Below, piece by piece: positions 39,904 through 49,686 of a stretch of 64,000 nucleotides of DNA. The DNA comes from Halomonas sp. YLGW01. GTDB taxonomy: Bacteria > Pseudomonadota > Gammaproteobacteria > Pseudomonadales > Halomonadaceae. The notes beneath the pieces are model-generated. The model made no database searches. It saw nothing but the letters and a program-made list of their open reading frames with translations, and had not been told where the DNA came from. Position numbers and translations under genes: made by a program. The first letter of the stretch is position 1. Each line of letters opens with the position of its first letter. Location: positions 2,604,001-2,668,000 of the forward strand of contig NZ_CP062005.1 of the NCBI RefSeq assembly GCF_014840935.1. Reading direction: 5' to 3'.

Positions 39904-40185
39904 TCAGGACCCCGAGCCCAGCGTGAGGGCATGATTCCAGAAGGGATTGGCGAAGATCAGGATCATCGAGACCACGAAGCAGTAGATGGCGGTGGACTCG
40001 ATCATCGCCAGGCCAACGAACAGGGTGCGGGTAATGGTGGCCGAGGCGTCGGGCTGCTGGGCCAGCGACGTCAGGGCGGTGGACACCGCCTTCCCTTCAC
40101 CGAGCGCCGGCCCCATGGTGCCAAACCCGGTGGTGATCCCGGCGGTAAAGATCGAGACCATCGCGATAAGCGTCATGCTGTCCAT
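39904..40185 (-). CDS. atpE: N-type F-ATPase c subunit (ion-binding rotor ring)
   Basis: The membrane rotor subunit, 93 aa, with two helices joined by the polar loop AQQPDA (42-47). The ion-binding carboxylate is E63 in MIESTAIYCF, with S64, T65 and Y68 at the spacing known for sodium-binding c rings. E30 in GEGKAV stands where sodium-type rings have glutamine. Sodium or proton use cannot be decided from sequence. The ATG at 40185, with AAGGAGA ahead, replaces the longer frame from 40215. Confidence 0.95.
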   Translation of the reverse strand: MDSMTLIAMVSIFTAGITTGFGTMGPALGEGKAVSTALTSLAQQPDASATITRTLFVGLAMIESTAIYCFVVSMILIFANPFWNHALTLGSGS

Positions 40186-40216
40186 AGAAGTCTCCTTGAT
40201 GAGAGGGAAAGACACA

Positions 40217-40936
40217 TCACCGCGGGGCCTCGGCGTCGACAGGCGCTGGGGCCTCGGGCTTCGGCCTGGGCTTTCGCGTGCGGGTGGCGGCCGCGATATA
40301 GACGGTGGCCAGGATGCTGAAGATGTAGGCCTGCACCATGCCGGTGAGCAGGCCCAGCAGGTTCATGATGATCGGGAACAGGAAGGGCGTGATGGATAAC
40401 AGAATGGCGATGATCAGGGTGCCACTCATCATGTTGCCGAACAGGCGCACCGCCAGCGCCAGCGTGCGCGACAGCTCGCTGATGATATTGAAGGGCAGCA
40501 TTACCACGGTGGGCTGCATGTAGGAGCGTAGATAGCCCCCGAGACCCTGCTCGGTGATACCGAAGAACGGCACCGCCACGAACACCGTCAGCGCCAGGGC
40601 CACGGTGGTCGACAGTGAACCGGTCGGCGGTTCGTAACCGGGAAGGATGGTGGCGAGACTCGCCGCGGCCACGAACAGGAACAGGGTGCCGATGAAGCCC
40701 AGATACTGGCGCGGCTGATCGAGCCCCACGTCGCGGATCTGCGCGACGATGCCGGTGACGATGATCTCCAAAAGGTTCTGCCAGCGCGAGCGCTCGTGGC
40801 TGCTCGACAGCCGGCGAGTGATCAGCCGCGAGCCGACCACCAGCACCAGCATCAGTCCCCAGGTGGAGAGAATGGTGGCGTTGAGCTTGAGCACGCCGAA
40901 CTGCCAGAAGATGATCTCGTCAGGGCTCAGGCGCAT
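40217..40936 (-). CDS. atpB: N-type F-ATPase a subunit
   Basis: The stator membrane subunit with the half-channels for ions, 239 aa, about five to six helices. The essential arginine is visible in LALAVRLFGNMMSG, equivalent to aR210 of E. coli. The C-terminus has a basic-proline tail (TRTRKPRPKPEAPAP). The ATG at 40936 follows AAGGAGG and lies 17 bases inside the atpR coding end. Confidence 0.94.
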   Translation of the reverse strand: MRLSPDEIIFWQFGVLKLNATILSTWGLMLVLVVGSRLITRRLSSSHERSRWQNLLEIIVTGIVAQIRDVGLDQPRQYLGFIGTLFLFVAAASLATILPGYEPPTGSLSTTVALALTVFVAVPFFGITEQGLGGYLRSYMQPTVVMLPFNIISELSRTLALAVRLFGNMMSGTLIIAILLSITPFLFPIIMNLLGLLTGMVQAYIFSILATVYIAAATRTRKPRPKPEAPAPVDAEAPR

Positions 40937-41273
40937 GGCGAGCCTCCTTGGCTGGGGCGGCATCCGCTGGGCGGGTCCCGCGAGTGAGCCAGGTGATCGC
41001 TCCGCGGGCGATGAGAAAGCCGACCAGACAAGCCAGCAGCCGCGGCCACTGATCGCCGGCCACCAGGTAGAAGCCCGCGAGGGTCACGCCCAGGCGCACC
41101 GCGAGGCTTGCCAGAAACCACTGCGCCGGTCGCGTCGAGACGAGCCCGCGGCGCACTGTCCAGTAGAGCCCACCGAAGAAGAAGGCGCCGAGCGCCAGTC
41201 CCGCCAGTCCCGCCGGGGCCAACGTGAACGACTCGAAAACCATCTGGATAACCCCGCTGAATCGCTCAGTCAT
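40920..41273 (-). CDS. atpR: N-ATPase accessory membrane subunit AtpR
   Basis: A small membrane protein (117 aa, three to four hydrophobic segments) found only in N-ATPase operons. The segments LAGLALGAFFFGGLYWTV, WFLASLAVRLGVTLAGFYLVAG and LLACLVGFLIARG are clear. AtpR is proposed to help assemble or load the c ring (published proposal, not visible here). The ATG at 41273 follows GAGGAGC and overlaps atpQ; the longer open frame upstream is only the atpQ antisense-like shadow. Confidence 0.85.
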   Translation of the reverse strand: MTERFSGVIQMVFESFTLAPAGLAGLALGAFFFGGLYWTVRRGLVSTRPAQWFLASLAVRLGVTLAGFYLVAGDQWPRLLACLVGFLIARGAITWLTRGTRPADAAPAKEARHAPEP

Positions 41274-41673
41274 GTCGGTGCTCCTCTTCATCCGCTGGCG
41301 CCTGGGGCTCAGCCTTCGCGTCTGCCTGGGTCTCGGCCCCATCGCCGTTGCGCTGCGCGTCGTGGATGGCCCGATCCTCCTTGGCCACCCAGTGCCAGGC
41401 GTTCCAGCAGCCGATCACCAGCCCGATCAGCAGAAGCGTCAGGGTCCAGGACGGCGGGCCCGGATGGCGCTTGTCGAGCCACACCCCGATCATCGCCCCG
41501 GCGAGGGTCGGCACCACCACCGACCAGCCGATCAGCCCCATCATGCCGAGCCCGAACCACACGCCCTGACTGCGGTGGCGGCGCGCCTTGAGCTTGCGCG
41601 CTGCCTTGGCACCGACCTGCTCCGCGAGGCTCGGCCTGTCCTTATCGCCCCCCCTCCTCGGCGCGTCAGTCAT
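41266..41673 (-). CDS. atpQ: N-ATPase accessory subunit AtpQ (AtpI/AtpZ-like)
   Basis: A 135-aa protein with a basic N-terminus, two hydrophobic helices (FGLGMMGLIGWSVVVPTLAGAMIGVWL and LTLLLIGLVIGCWNAWHWV) and an acidic, histidine-ended tail. It matches the AtpQ/AtpI-like proteins of N-ATPase operons, which may transport magnesium or assist assembly (hypothesis in the literature). It overlaps atpC upstream by 8 bases and atpR downstream by 8. Confidence 0.85.
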   Translation of the reverse strand: MTDAPRRGGDKDRPSLAEQVGAKAARKLKARRHRSQGVWFGLGMMGLIGWSVVVPTLAGAMIGVWLDKRHPGPPSWTLTLLLIGLVIGCWNAWHWVAKEDRAIHDAQRNGDGAETQADAKAEPQAPADEEEHRHD

Positions 41674-42055
41674 GCCCGAAGCCCGCGAAGCGCTTGAGGA
41701 AGCCGCTTTCCAGCTTGGCCATCACCGAGCGCACCCGCTTTTCCTGCTCGTCCACGCTGAGGAAGGCCTGCTCCACCGCCGCACGCAGCTCGGCGAGATC
41801 GCGACCCACCAGCGCCCGGCGCACCGACACCAGCACCTGCTGCCCGGCCTTGACCAGCACCCCTTCGTCCACGGCGACATAGCGCTCACCCTCGGCGGCG
41901 GTTTCATAGATCAGGATCCCCGGCGCCAGCGCGGCCACGCAGTCGAGCCGCCGGGGCAGCAGGCCGAAGGCCCCCTCACCGGTTTCGGCTACGATCCGCG
42001 ACACCCCCTCGATCTCGACGAACACCTGGAAGGGCAGCAGCACCTTGAAGGTCAT
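41666..42055 (-). CDS. atpC: N-type F-ATPase epsilon subunit
   Basis: The F1 epsilon subunit, 129 aa, beginning MTFKVLLPFQVFVEIEGVSRIVAETGEGAF; it has the N-terminal beta sandwich (GAFGLLPRRLDCVAAL, EGVLVKAGQQVLVSVR) and a C-terminal helical part. It couples rotor and catalysis and may inhibit ATP hydrolysis. The start at 42055 has GAGG about 9 bases upstream and lies 7 bases after the atpD stop; the longer frame into atpD is a shadow. Confidence 0.9.
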   Translation of the reverse strand: MTFKVLLPFQVFVEIEGVSRIVAETGEGAFGLLPRRLDCVAALAPGILIYETAAEGERYVAVDEGVLVKAGQQVLVSVRRALVGRDLAELRAAVEQAFLSVDEQEKRVRSVMAKLESGFLKRFAGFGHD

Positions 42056-42062
42056 CAGCGCC

Positions 42063-43909
<1,847 letters not shown>

Positions 43910-44854
43910 CTAACCTCCCTTGCGCCGGCGCGGGTCGAAGTCGAGCTCCAGCGCCATGGTGGCGTAGAGCTCGCGGGCCTTGTCGCTATCCGCCGGCGGC
44001 AGCACCACCTTGAGTTCCACGTAGAGATCGCCCGGCTCCCGGCCGGGGATGCCACGCTCCTTGAGGCGCAGCCGGCGGCCGCTCTGGGAGCCGGCCGGCA
44101 CCTTGAGCCTGACCGGCCCGGCGGGAGTCGGTATGTCGATGCTGGCCCCAAGGGCCGCCTCCCAGGGTGTCACCGGCACGCTGTTGAACACATCACGGCC
44201 CTCGACGCGAAAGGCCGGGTCGGGACGGAAGTGGATCTCCAGGAACAGATCGCCCGGCGGCCCTCCGCCGAGGCCCGGGCTGCCCTGCCCCGTCAGGCGG
44301 ATGTGCTGGCCTTCCTTGACCCCCTTGGGAATCTTCACGCTGAGACGATGCTCCCGGGTCACCACCCGCCCCTGCGCATCCATCTCGGGCACCTGCAGGG
44401 TGATGGTAGGGTTCGCGCCCTGGTAGGCGTCGGCCAGGTCGATCAGCACCTTGGCATGGCGGTCCTCGCCGCGCCGCTGATAGCCGCCGCGACTGGATCT
44501 CTCGCGGCGCCCGGCCTGGCCGAAGAGGTTGGCGAAGAAGTCGCTGAACTCGTCCGCCTCGGCTCCCTCGAAGCCGCGGCCAGTGAACTCGAAGCCCGCA
44601 TCCCAGTCCGGCGGCGGGCGGAAATCCTGGCCCGCTCGATAGTCCTGGCCCAGCTGGTCATAGGCGGCCCGCTTCTCGGGATCGCTCAGCACTTCCTTGG
44701 CCTCGTTGATCGCCTGCATGCGCGCTTCGGCATCCGGTTCCTTGCTGACATCCGGGTGATACTGGCGGGCCAGCTTGCGGTAGGCCTTCTTGATCTCCGC
44801 GGCGGTGGCGGTCTTCTCCACCCCGAGGGTCTGGTAGTAGTCCTTGAATTCCAC
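43910..44854 (-). CDS. cbpA: DnaJ-like co-chaperone CbpA
   Basis: A 314-aa class II J-protein, partner of DnaK. The N-terminal J-domain starts FKDYYQTLGV and has HPD at 33-35 (YHPDVSKEPDAEA), then a glycine/phenylalanine-rich linker and the two-barrel C-terminal substrate domain (VKIPKGVKEGQHIRLTGQG; LKVPAGSQSGRRLRLKERG). The GTG at 44854 aligns with the start of E. coli CbpA; the GTG at 44890 would add 12 atypical residues. It heads a run of eleven overlapping or nearly abutting genes that continues through the N-ATPase. Confidence 0.92.
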   Translation of the reverse strand: MEFKDYYQTLGVEKTATAAEIKKAYRKLARQYHPDVSKEPDAEARMQAINEAKEVLSDPEKRAAYDQLGQDYRAGQDFRPPPDWDAGFEFTGRGFEGAEADEFSDFFANLFGQAGRRERSSRGGYQRRGEDRHAKVLIDLADAYQGANPTITLQVPEMDAQGRVVTREHRLSVKIPKGVKEGQHIRLTGQGSPGLGGGPPGDLFLEIHFRPDPAFRVEGRDVFNSVPVTPWEAALGASIDIPTPAGPVRLKVPAGSQSGRRLRLKERGIPGREPGDLYVELKVVLPPADSDKARELYATMALELDFDPRRRKGG

Positions 44855-44950
44855 CTGGCCGGGCTCCGGGCAAGCGTGGCGGCGGGCCACGAATCAACGC
44901 CGATGCCTAAAAGCTAGCCGAAAATCCTCACGCCCGGGGAATGATATGGC

Positions 44951-45853
44951 TCACGCCATGGTCAATCCCGCCGGTGCGGCGGGGGAATGCTCGACCATGC
45001 GCACCACGCTGCCGACCACGATCAGGCAGGGTGAGGGCAGCGGGGTCTCGGCGAGACGCGTCGGCATGTCGGCGAGGGTGCCGGTGAGGGCGGCCTGCTC
45101 AGGCAGGCTGGCGTTGGCGACCAGCATGATCGGCCAGTCCGCGGGCAACCCGGCCCCGCGCAGCCCCGCACAGATCGCCGCGACCTTCGACAGCCCCATG
45201 TAGAACACCAGGGTCTCGTCGCGGCGGGCAAGCGACGTCCAATCCGGCTCGCCACCCTCGCGACACAGCTGGGCGGTGACCAGCCGTAGCTGCTGGGCAT
45301 GGGCCCGGTCGGTGAGCGGGATGCCGAGACTCGCGGCGGCCGCCGAGGCGGCGGTGATGCCCGGCACGATCGCGGCCGGCACCTCGGCCTCGGCCAGGGC
45401 GGCGAGCTCCTCGCCCATGCGCCCGAAAACGCCCGGGTCGCCGCCCTTGAGACGCACCACCGACTTGCCCTCCCGGGCCAGACGCACCAGCAGCGCGCCG
45501 ATCTCGGCCTGAGGCACGCTGTGCCGTCCCCGGGCCTTGCCGACGTAGTAACGCTCCCGTCCGGCGGAAATCAGCGCCAGGACGTCATCGCCGACCAGCC
45601 GGTCGTAGACCACGGCATCGGCCTCGCGCAGCAGACGGGCGGCCTTAAGGGTCAGGAGCTCGACGTCGCCGCTGCCGGCGCCGACCAGGTAGACCGTGCC
45701 GGGGCGACAGCCACCGGACGCTCGCGGCGCCACCTCAAGGGACCGCGGCAGGCCACCGCCCCGCATCCGCCGCGTCAGTTCCTGGCCCAGTCGGGCGAGC
45801 AGGCTCAGGGCCTCAGACGGCTTGGTTTTCCAGCTTCTGGTCAGGGCGCGCAT
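44951..45853 (-). CDS. cobA: Uroporphyrinogen-III C-methyltransferase (NasF/CobA type)
   Basis: An S-adenosylmethionine-dependent methyltransferase making precorrin-2 for siroheme, the cofactor of assimilatory nitrite reductase. The 300-aa protein has a 60-residue N-terminal extension and then the family motifs VYLVGAGSGDVELLTLKAARLL, VRLKGGDPGVFGR, VPGITAASAAAASLGIPLTDR and VFYMG. The ATG at 45853, with GAGGAGG ahead, lies 41 bases inside the end of nasA, so the two genes are coupled. Its role in nitrite reduction follows from this linkage. Confidence 0.93.
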   Translation of the reverse strand: MRALTRSWKTKPSEALSLLARLGQELTRRMRGGGLPRSLEVAPRASGGCRPGTVYLVGAGSGDVELLTLKAARLLREADAVVYDRLVGDDVLALISAGRERYYVGKARGRHSVPQAEIGALLVRLAREGKSVVRLKGGDPGVFGRMGEELAALAEAEVPAAIVPGITAASAAAASLGIPLTDRAHAQQLRLVTAQLCREGGEPDWTSLARRDETLVFYMGLSKVAAICAGLRGAGLPADWPIMLVANASLPEQAALTGTLADMPTRLAETPLPSPCLIVVGSVVRMVEHSPAAPAGLTMA

Positions 45854-48578
45854 GGCGGGCCTCCTCTTCGGCACTGTCTTCGATAAGGGACTTGAGTTCG
45901 GGAATGCAGCTGCCGCACTGGGTGCCGCAGGCGAGTCGGGCGCCCAGGGCCTCGACGCTGGTGTCACCGGCATGAATCGCCGCGACGATGGCCTGCTGGC
46001 CGACCTGGTGGCAGCTGCAGACCAGCGGGCCGGCATCGGCCTCGCCACTGTCGCAGCCCGCCAGCAGCCGCCGGCGCTGGCTCTCCGCGAGCGCCTCGCC
46101 CCCGGCCGCCTGGGCGAAACAGGCATCCAGCCAGCCAAGGCCCGGCAGCTCCGCCGGCGGGCCTACCATCAGCCACCAGCGCAGGCGGCCCTGTTCCACA
46201 CCGGCGGCGCGCAGGCGACCATGGGTCGGGTCGGCACACCACAGGGTCGGCGCCACCGGCAGCCAGGCCGCGAGCCGTTCCAGCCAGGCCTCGAGGGGCT
46301 CATCGGCCCCGACTGACTCGCCACCGGCCAGCTGCCAGCGCTCACCATGGGACAGCGGGATACGCGCCCAGTAGGCGGTCTCGTCGCACCAGGCGGTCTC
46401 GGTCGGCAGGTCGTCGGCGACCAGCAGGGTCGCCTCCCAGGCGGTCGCCAGCGGCGAGAGCGCCACGGCGCCGTGCTTGGATTCCGGCTGCCCCGACAGC
46501 GGGTCGAGGTGCGCGGCAAGCAGCCCGCCCATGCGCGCCCGCTTGGTGAACTGGTCGGTCCAGTGCATCGGCACGAAGACCTCGCCCCGGCGCTGCCCCT
46601 TGGCGAGGCGCACCCGGCCCAGGTAGTCGCCGTCGGCGCCGCTGAGCCGCGCCAGCTGCTGATCGCCGAGGCCGGCGTCGACGGCATCCTCCGGGTGCAC
46701 CTCGATGAAGGGCTCGGCGCGATGGTTCATCAACCGCGGGGCGCGGCCGGTACGGGACATGGTGTGCCACTGGTCACGTACCCGCCCGGTGTTCAGGCGC
46801 AGCGGTCGCGTCGCGTCGAGGGCCTGCGCCGGACCCCGCGGGCGCACCGGCAGCAGCCGGGCGCGACCGCTCGGCGTGGCGAAGCGGCCATCCTCGAACA
46901 GCCGCGCGGTGCCATGGGGGGCGGCCGCCGTGACCGGCCACTGGATCGGCGCCAGGGCGTCATAGCCGGCCCGATCGAGCCCGGCGAGCCCGGAGATGTC
47001 GAAGAGCCGAAAGCCCTCGCCCCGCGATGCGGCATCGTTCTCGAAGCCGGAGAGCCTGGCATGCTCGTCGAAGATCTCGGCGGGATGCGTGTAATCGAAG
47101 GCCTCGCCATAGCCCAGGCGGCTCGCCACCTGACTGATGATCCACCAGTCATGGCGGGCCTCGCCAGGGGGCGACAGCATGCCGCGCTGGCGCGAGAGGC
47201 GTCGCTCGGAGTTGGTCACGGTGCCGTCCTTCTCGGACCAGGACGACGCCGGCAGCACGATGTCGGCGTAGGGCAGCAGGTCGGTGTTGGCCATGCATTC
47301 GGAGACGATCACCAACGGACACTTGGCCAGCGCCGCGCGCACCCGGTTGGCCTCCGGCAGGCTCACCGCCGGATTGGTGGCCATCACCCACAGCGCCTGC
47401 ACCTCGCCGCGCTCGATGGCGTCGAACAGGGCGATGGCCTTGTGGCCGGGCCCCTCGGGCAGGGTCGGTGTCAGGGTCTCGGTGGCCCAGAAGCGGGTCA
47501 CCCGATCGATGGCCCCGGGGGTGTCATAGTCCATGTGGGCGGCCAGCTGGTTGGCAAGCCCGCCGACCTCGCGCCCGCCCATGGCGTTGGGCTGGCCGGT
47601 GATCGAGAAGGGACCGGCGCCGGGCAGGCCCAGTTTGCCGCCGGCCAGGTGGCAGTTGATGATGGCGTTGCACTTGTCGGTGCCGCTGCTCGACTGGTTG
47701 ATGCCCTGGGAGTAGAGGGTGACCACGTGCAGCTGGCTTGCGAACCAGTAGTAGAAGGTCTGCAGCGCCTCGGGGTCCAGGTCGCAGTCGGCGGCGATCG
47801 CCTCCAGCGAGGTGTCATCTTCCCGGGCGGCGGCCAGCGCCTCGTCCAGACCATCGGCATGGCCCTCGAGATAGACGCGATCGAGCCGCCCCCGGTCCGC
47901 CATGAAGGTCAGCAGGCCGTTGAACAGGCGGGCGTCGCTGCCCGGCGCCAGGCCCAGGTACAGATCGGCGATCTCGCAGCTGTCGGTGATCCGCGGATCG
48001 ATCACCACCACCCGCATCAGCGGATTGCGCGCCTTGGCGGTACGCAGGCGCTGGTAGAGCACGGGGTGGTTCCAGGCCAGGTTCGAGCCCACCAGCACCA
48101 CCAGCTCCGCCTCCTCCAGGTCCTCGTAGCTGCAGGGCACGGCATCGGCGCCGAAGGCGCGCTTGTAGCCGGCCACCGCCGAGGCCATGCACAGCCTGGA
48201 GTTGGTATCCAGGTGCGGGGTGCCGAGGAAGCCCTTGAACAGCTTGTTGGCGACATAATAGTCCTCGGTGAGCAGCTGCCCGGAGAGATAGGCCGCCACG
48301 GCCTGGTCGCCATAGACCTGCCGGGTCGTGGTGAGCCGCTCGGCCACGGTGGCAAGCGCCGTCTCCCAGTCGACCTCGACGCCGTCGACCCGTGGCCGGG
48401 TCAGGCGCCCCTGGTGGCCCAGGGTCTCGTGCAGCGCCGAGCCCTTGACGCACAGCCGCCCGTAGTTGGCCGGGTGCTGCTGGTCGCCACTGACCCCGCT
48501 CAAGCTCGCGTCCTCCACATCGGCCAGCACGCCGCAGCCGACCCCGCAGTATGGACAGGTCGTTCGCACCTGGTGCAT
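45813..48578 (-). CDS. nasA: Assimilatory nitrate reductase catalytic subunit NasA
   Basis: A cytosolic molybdenum enzyme reducing nitrate to nitrite, 921 aa. The N-terminal [4Fe-4S] cysteines are C8, C11, C15 (CPYCGVGC) and one in GRLCVKG. The molybdopterin domain (LTEDYYVANKLFKGFLG; YSQGINQSSSGTDKCNAI) and the dinucleotide-binding domain (LNTGRVRDQWHTMSRTG) follow. A C-terminal BFD-type [2Fe-2S] domain (CSCHQVG ... CGTQCGSC) takes up electrons. The ATG at 48578 follows GGGGAGA. It is expressed from a sigma-54 promoter through a terminator-bearing leader. Confidence 0.95.
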   Translation of the reverse strand: MHQVRTTCPYCGVGCGVLADVEDASLSGVSGDQQHPANYGRLCVKGSALHETLGHQGRLTRPRVDGVEVDWETALATVAERLTTTRQVYGDQAVAAYLSGQLLTEDYYVANKLFKGFLGTPHLDTNSRLCMASAVAGYKRAFGADAVPCSYEDLEEAELVVLVGSNLAWNHPVLYQRLRTAKARNPLMRVVVIDPRITDSCEIADLYLGLAPGSDARLFNGLLTFMADRGRLDRVYLEGHADGLDEALAAAREDDTSLEAIAADCDLDPEALQTFYYWFASQLHVVTLYSQGINQSSSGTDKCNAIINCHLAGGKLGLPGAGPFSITGQPNAMGGREVGGLANQLAAHMDYDTPGAIDRVTRFWATETLTPTLPEGPGHKAIALFDAIERGEVQALWVMATNPAVSLPEANRVRAALAKCPLVIVSECMANTDLLPYADIVLPASSWSEKDGTVTNSERRLSRQRGMLSPPGEARHDWWIISQVASRLGYGEAFDYTHPAEIFDEHARLSGFENDAASRGEGFRLFDISGLAGLDRAGYDALAPIQWPVTAAAPHGTARLFEDGRFATPSGRARLLPVRPRGPAQALDATRPLRLNTGRVRDQWHTMSRTGRAPRLMNHRAEPFIEVHPEDAVDAGLGDQQLARLSGADGDYLGRVRLAKGQRRGEVFVPMHWTDQFTKRARMGGLLAAHLDPLSGQPESKHGAVALSPLATAWEATLLVADDLPTETAWCDETAYWARIPLSHGERWQLAGGESVGADEPLEAWLERLAAWLPVAPTLWCADPTHGRLRAAGVEQGRLRWWLMVGPPAELPGLGWLDACFAQAAGGEALAESQRRRLLAGCDSGEADAGPLVCSCHQVGQQAIVAAIHAGDTSVEALGARLACGTQCGSCIPELKSLIEDSAEEEARHARPDQKLENQAV

Positions 48579-48610
48579 CCGGCTCTCCCCCCGTTCTCGC
48601 TGGTGGGCCG

Positions 48611-48650
48611 GGTCCGCGGCGCCCGGTACAAGTCGCCGGCGCCGCGGACC
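48611..48650 (-). other. Strong hairpin between the leader terminator and the nasA start
   Basis: A 13-bp perfect GC stem (48611-48623 with 48638-48650) and 14-base loop, located between the terminator and the nasA ribosome site. The role is unknown; it may protect the readthrough mRNA. Confidence 0.5.
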
Positions 48651-48657
48651 GCCCAAC

Positions 48658-48704
48658 AAAAAGGCGCCCGACTCCCTTGCCGCTGGGGCAGGAAGCCGGA
48701 CGCC
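48658..48704 (-). terminator. Leader terminator of the nasA-cobA operon
   Basis: On the minus strand an 18-bp stem with one bulge and three G-U pairs, loop CCAGC, followed by TTTTT. It sits 80 bp ahead of nasA inside the leader, so transcription must read through it. Its left arm overlaps hairpin P2. Confidence 0.85.
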
Positions 48705-48713
48705 GTTGTCTGG
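48696..48713 (-). promoter_or_regulatory. ANTAR-type hairpin P2 in the nasA leader
   Basis: CCAGAC-AACGGC-GTCCGG with one A-C mismatch in the stem. The six-base loop AACGGC has A1 and G4, the conserved ANTAR contacts. It shares bases with the terminator, so the two structures exclude each other. Confidence 0.65.
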
Positions 48714-48716
48714 ATG

Positions 48717-48738
48717 GAGGCACCGCCCTTGGCGCCTC
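48717..48738 (-). promoter_or_regulatory. ANTAR-type hairpin P1 in the nasA leader
   Basis: GAGGCGCC-AAGGGC-GGTGCCTC: an 8-bp stem with one G-U pair and a six-base loop with A1 and G4, three bases upstream of P2 and just after the expected transcription start. Confidence 0.7.
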
Positions 48739-48752
48739 GCTGATCAACCATT

Positions 48753-48769
48753 AAGCAAGCCGCGTGCCA
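48753..48769 (-). promoter_or_regulatory. Sigma-54 promoter of nasA
   Basis: TGGCACGCGGCTTGCTT on the minus strand, a near-perfect -24/-12 element with GG and GC ten bases apart. The expected start is near 48743, giving a leader of about 165 nt. The remaining gap up to nasT (48780-49092) shows no recognisable element beyond an unidentified promoter for nasTS. Confidence 0.85.
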
Positions 48770-49092
48770 TATCACGACGAACAGGGCTCCGGCCCCGCCA
48801 CGGCGGGGTATCTGGCGGATCAGGCAGGCACCCCCAGCCCGGAACGACGCCGGCCGACGGCTCGCCGACGCACCATAAGGCGACACGTTTCCCCCCCCCT
48901 GCACCAGCGGCGCGCGCGATAGCGATACCTCCGGTTGAGTCGGGCCTCGCCCGGGGTGGCAAGGCATCGCCAACTGCCCGGAAACAGTGCATTGGCAGAC
49001 AAGATGCGGCAAAACGGAACATTACTTGCATGACCCTGATTGGCTCACGAGGAGTCACGTCTTTCGTCCATCGAACACCGCGAGTCCCTGCC

Positions 49093-49686
49093 ATGCCCCC
49101 ACCGCTGAACATCCTGCTGGTCGACGACGAGGTCGTGCGCGCTGCCATGGTCGAGGAGGCCCTCACCCACGAGGGCCATCGGGTCATCTGCCGCCTGCAG
49201 AGCCCCACCAGCCTCAACGAGATGGTGGCTCGCCACGAGCCCGATGTGGTGATCATCGACATGGAATCACCGGACCGCGACACCCTCGACAGCATGGCCC
49301 TGCTCAACCGGGAGAATCCTCGCCCGGTGGTATTCTTCGCCGACCAGCATGATTCCGACACCATGCAGGCGGCGCTCAAGTCCGGGGTCAGTGCCTATGT
49401 GGTCGACGGCCTGGTGCCGGGGCGGGTGCGGGCGATCATCGATGTCGCCATCGCCCGCTTCGATGCCTTCCAGTCGATGCGCAGCGAACTCGACAAGGCC
49501 CGCAACAAGCTCGCCGAGCGCAAGCGCATCGAGCGCGCCAAGGGGCTGCTGATGCAGCACCAGGACTGCGGCGAGGAGGAGGCCTACCGCATGTTGCGCA
49601 AGATCGCCATGGATCGCAGCCAGCGCATTTTTGAGGTGGCCAAAAGCGTCATCGATATTCTCGAACCTCTGGAGAAGGGCCAATGA
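49093..49686 (+). CDS. nasT: ANTAR antiterminator NasT
   Basis: An RNA-binding response-regulator-like protein, 197 aa. The N-terminal receiver domain (ILLVDDEVVRAAMVEEAL; putative phosphoacceptor region VVIIDMESPD) is followed by a coiled linker and the C-terminal ANTAR domain (about residues 130-185; RIERAKGLLMQHQDCGEEEAYRMLRK). NasT binds paired hairpins in nitrate-assimilation leaders and prevents termination; NasS holds it until nitrate or nitrite is present (known from Azotobacter and Paracoccus). Two such leaders flank this gene pair. Its stop overlaps the nasS start. Confidence 0.94.
   Translation: MPPPLNILLVDDEVVRAAMVEEALTHEGHRVICRLQSPTSLNEMVARHEPDVVIIDMESPDRDTLDSMALLNRENPRPVVFFADQHDSDTMQAALKSGVSAYVVDGLVPGRVRAIIDVAIARFDAFQSMRSELDKARNKLAERKRIERAKGLLMQHQDCGEEEAYRMLRKIAMDRSQRIFEVAKSVIDILEPLEKGQ

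Noticed and set aside
44890-44890. Upstream GTG as the start of cbpA
   Set aside because: It would add 12 residues not found in CbpA proteins; the GTG at 44854 aligns with the family start.
46347-48743. Open frame of 798 codons antisense to nasA
   Set aside because: The same codon-bias effect; nasA has all expected motifs on the other strand, and this frame also runs across the leader.
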